In this document: in pieces, positions 4,247 to 5,458 of the stretch
How the letters are laid out: the number at the start of each line of letters is the position of its first letter
Numbering within the stretch: the first letter of the stretch is position 1
Assembly: GCA_005883585.1 (NCBI GenBank)
Contig: VBFD01000052.1
Location: forward strand, 1-5,458
From: UBA10449 sp005883585
Lineage (GTDB): Bacteria; Chloroflexota; Dormibacteria; Dormibacterales; Dormibacteraceae
Length of the DNA: 5,458 nucleotides
Direction: 5' to 3'
Translations under genes and position numbers: made by a program
The notes under the pieces: generated by a model
What the model was told of the DNA's origin: nothing
The model's database searches: none
What the model saw: only the letters and a program-made list of their open reading frames with translations

Positions 4247-5458
4247 ATGGCGATGATGGGGCCGGGCAGCGGCCCGCCGATGATGCATTGGTGGCTGGGG
4301 CGGCGTAAGTCGGCCGACACCGGACCGGCCAACAGCGGCCTGACCGGCGATCCGGAGATCGAGCAGCCGCCTGAAGACCAGGGACCGAAGGACCTCCGCG
4401 GCCGGTGGCTGAACTTCAAGCAATCGGTCACGGGCACCACAACCGCGCTGCCCCGTGTCCTCAGATTGGTGTGGGACGCCAGCCCCTCAATAACTTTGGC
4501 GCTGTTCGCCACGACCGCCGTCGCCGGCGTGATCCCGGCCGCCTCCGCTTACACGGCGAAGCTCCTGACCAACGCCGTGGTCCAGGGCATCGCCATCCAT
4601 AGCTTCCGCCAGCCGGACCGCGAGATTTTCACCCTCGGGCCCTGGCAGACGCCGGTGTTCACCGCGGTCAACGGGATCATCTTCCTGGTCATCGTGCAGC
4701 TCGCGCTGTTCGCCGTCTCGGCGCTTCTGGGCACGTTGCGAAACATCACTCAGCAGCTGCTTCAGAACGACGTCTCGATGCGGATCCAGCTGATGGTCAT
4801 GCAGAAGGCGGCTTCGCTCGACCTCGCGTTCTACGAGGACCCGGCCTCCTACGACTTGCTGCGGCGGGCGCAAACCGATTCCATAAACCGGCCGGTGATC
4901 ATGATCTCGACCGCTTTCGGCCTGGTCCAGACGTTGCTCACCTTCATCACGATGATCGCGCTGCTCGTGGTTGTGAGCCCGTTGCTCGCCGTGATCGCGC
5001 TGATCTCCCCGATTCCCGCGTTCATCGCCGACACGCGCTACGGCTGGCGCGGCTACAACATCGCGCGCTGGGGCTCGCGGCTGCTGCGGCGGATGAACTA
5101 CATGGTCACGCTCGTCACCACCGACAGCTATGCAAAAGAGGTGAAGCTCTTCGGGCTTGGCGGCTACTTCATCAATCGGTACCGGCTGATCGCCAGGGCC
5201 TACTACAGCTCACAGCGGGCCCAGGTGGCGCGCAGGTACATGACCGGGTTCGCCCTGGGCAACCTGAGCACGATCGTCACTTCGCTCACCTATCTATACG
5301 TGGCGCTGCAGGCGATCATCGGCCGCCTCACGCTCGGCGACCTCACGCTGTACACGACCGCGGCTTCGCAAGTGCAGGGCTCAATCCAGGGCATCCTCGG
5401 GGGCTTCTCGGGGATGTACGAGCACAACCTGTACCTGAACAACCTGTTCGAGCTCATG
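4247..5458 (+). CDS. ABC exporter, N-terminal transmembrane domain (partial, runs off the window)
   Basis: An open frame of 404 codons with no stop before the window end. Residues 1-75 form a cytoplasmic extension: Met/Gly/Pro-rich at the start with several in-frame ATGs (4247, 4253, 4256, 4280, 4283), then acidic and proline-rich. Membrane segments follow at about 84-110, 138-162, 217-242, 244-262, 333-357 and the beginning of the sixth from about 366. Exporter-type coupling helices are recognisable at FYEDPASYDLLRRA (195-208) and DSYAKEVKLFGLGGYF (293-308). The layout matches type IV (MsbA-like) exporters with fused ATPase, so Walker A, signature and Walker B should lie beyond 5458. Such proteins export lipids, peptides or drugs using ATP; the substrate is not inferable. 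It is divergent from the hypothetical gene. No Shine-Dalgarno is evident at ATG 4247, so the exact start is uncertain among the clustered ATGs. Confidence 0.9.
   Translation, partial: MAMMGPGSGPPMMHWWLGRRKSADTGPANSGLTGDPEIEQPPEDQGPKDLRGRWLNFKQSVTGTTTALPRVLRLVWDASPSITLALFATTAVAGVIPAASAYTAKLLTNAVVQGIAIHSFRQPDREIFTLGPWQTPVFTAVNGIIFLVIVQLALFAVSALLGTLRNITQQLLQNDVSMRIQLMVMQKAASLDLAFYEDPASYDLLRRAQTDSINRPVIMISTAFGLVQTLLTFITMIALLVVVSPLLAVIALISPIPAFIADTRYGWRGYNIARWGSRLLRRMNYMVTLVTTDSYAKEVKLFGLGGYFINRYRLIARAYYSSQRAQVARRYMTGFALGNLSTIVTSLTYLYVALQAIIGRLTLGDLTLYTTAASQVQGSIQGILGGFSGMYEHNLYLNNLFELM

Noticed and set aside
4160..4423. N-terminal extension of the 3731-4159 gene to a start at 4423
   Set aside because: The extra residues look like noise, would overlap the divergent ABC gene by 177 bp and would pass through the AT-rich promoter-like patch just before ATG 4159.
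1..5458. CRISPR array, tRNA, rRNA, riboswitch or insertion sequence
   Set aside because: No regularly spaced repeats, no tRNA-like cloverleaf with CCA-type end, no transposase-like protein and no paired terminal repeats were seen by eye. A covariance-model scan would be needed to exclude small RNAs.

Overview
This is a GC-rich (roughly two thirds G+C by eye) bacterial chromosomal segment. Genes are tightly packed, intergenic gaps are short and AT-richer, and several starts have a -10-like hexamer 6-9 nt upstream and no Shine-Dalgarno. That style, plus close resemblance (from memory) of several proteins to actinobacterial and Chloroflexota/Dormibacterota-type families, suggests a free-living bacterium of that broad group. 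I cannot fix the taxon from sequence alone. I see no rRNA, tRNA, CRISPR array, transposase or phage gene.

Layout. Bases 1-46 hold the last 14 codons of a rightward gene that runs tail-to-tail into a leftward MarR-type regulator (27-473). The 64-bp gap at 474-537 is AT-rich and carries nested inverted repeats that look like a MarR operator, with divergent promoter candidates. A compact rightward run of four genes follows: a four-helix membrane protein (538-924), a short-chain dehydrogenase/reductase (921-1691, probably starting at a CTG in a CTGA overlap), a luciferase-like flavin/F420 oxidoreductase (1728-2564) and a small class I SAM-dependent methyltransferase (2551-3099). Overlaps of 4 and 14 nt and a 36-nt gap suggest an operon, perhaps with an internal promoter before the oxidoreductase.

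The methyltransferase gene converges on, and overlaps by 35 bp, a leftward TMEM175/DUF1211-type potassium channel gene (3065-3667). Just upstream of the channel start is a perfect 12-bp-arm palindrome fused to a G-run block, resembling dispersed repeats of many bacterial genomes. A leftward conserved hypothetical gene with a basic Gly/Arg-rich tail (3731-4159) comes next. An 87-bp divergent intergenic region separates it from a rightward ABC exporter (4247 to the window end), of which the N-terminal extension and most of the transmembrane domain are present and the ATPase domain lies beyond the window.

Interpretation. The MarR gene and the four-gene run look like one ligand-responsive unit: a repressor divergent from two oxidoreductases, a methyltransferase and a membrane protein. 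This fits modification or detoxification of a small, probably hydrophobic molecule, but the substrate cannot be read from sequence. The channel, hypothetical and ABC genes appear to be separate units. Most of the window is ordinary housekeeping or accessory metabolism. The points most worth a second look are the CTG start, the nested operator, the palindrome/G-run element at the channel start, and the apparent excess of the palindrome GCGATCGC.
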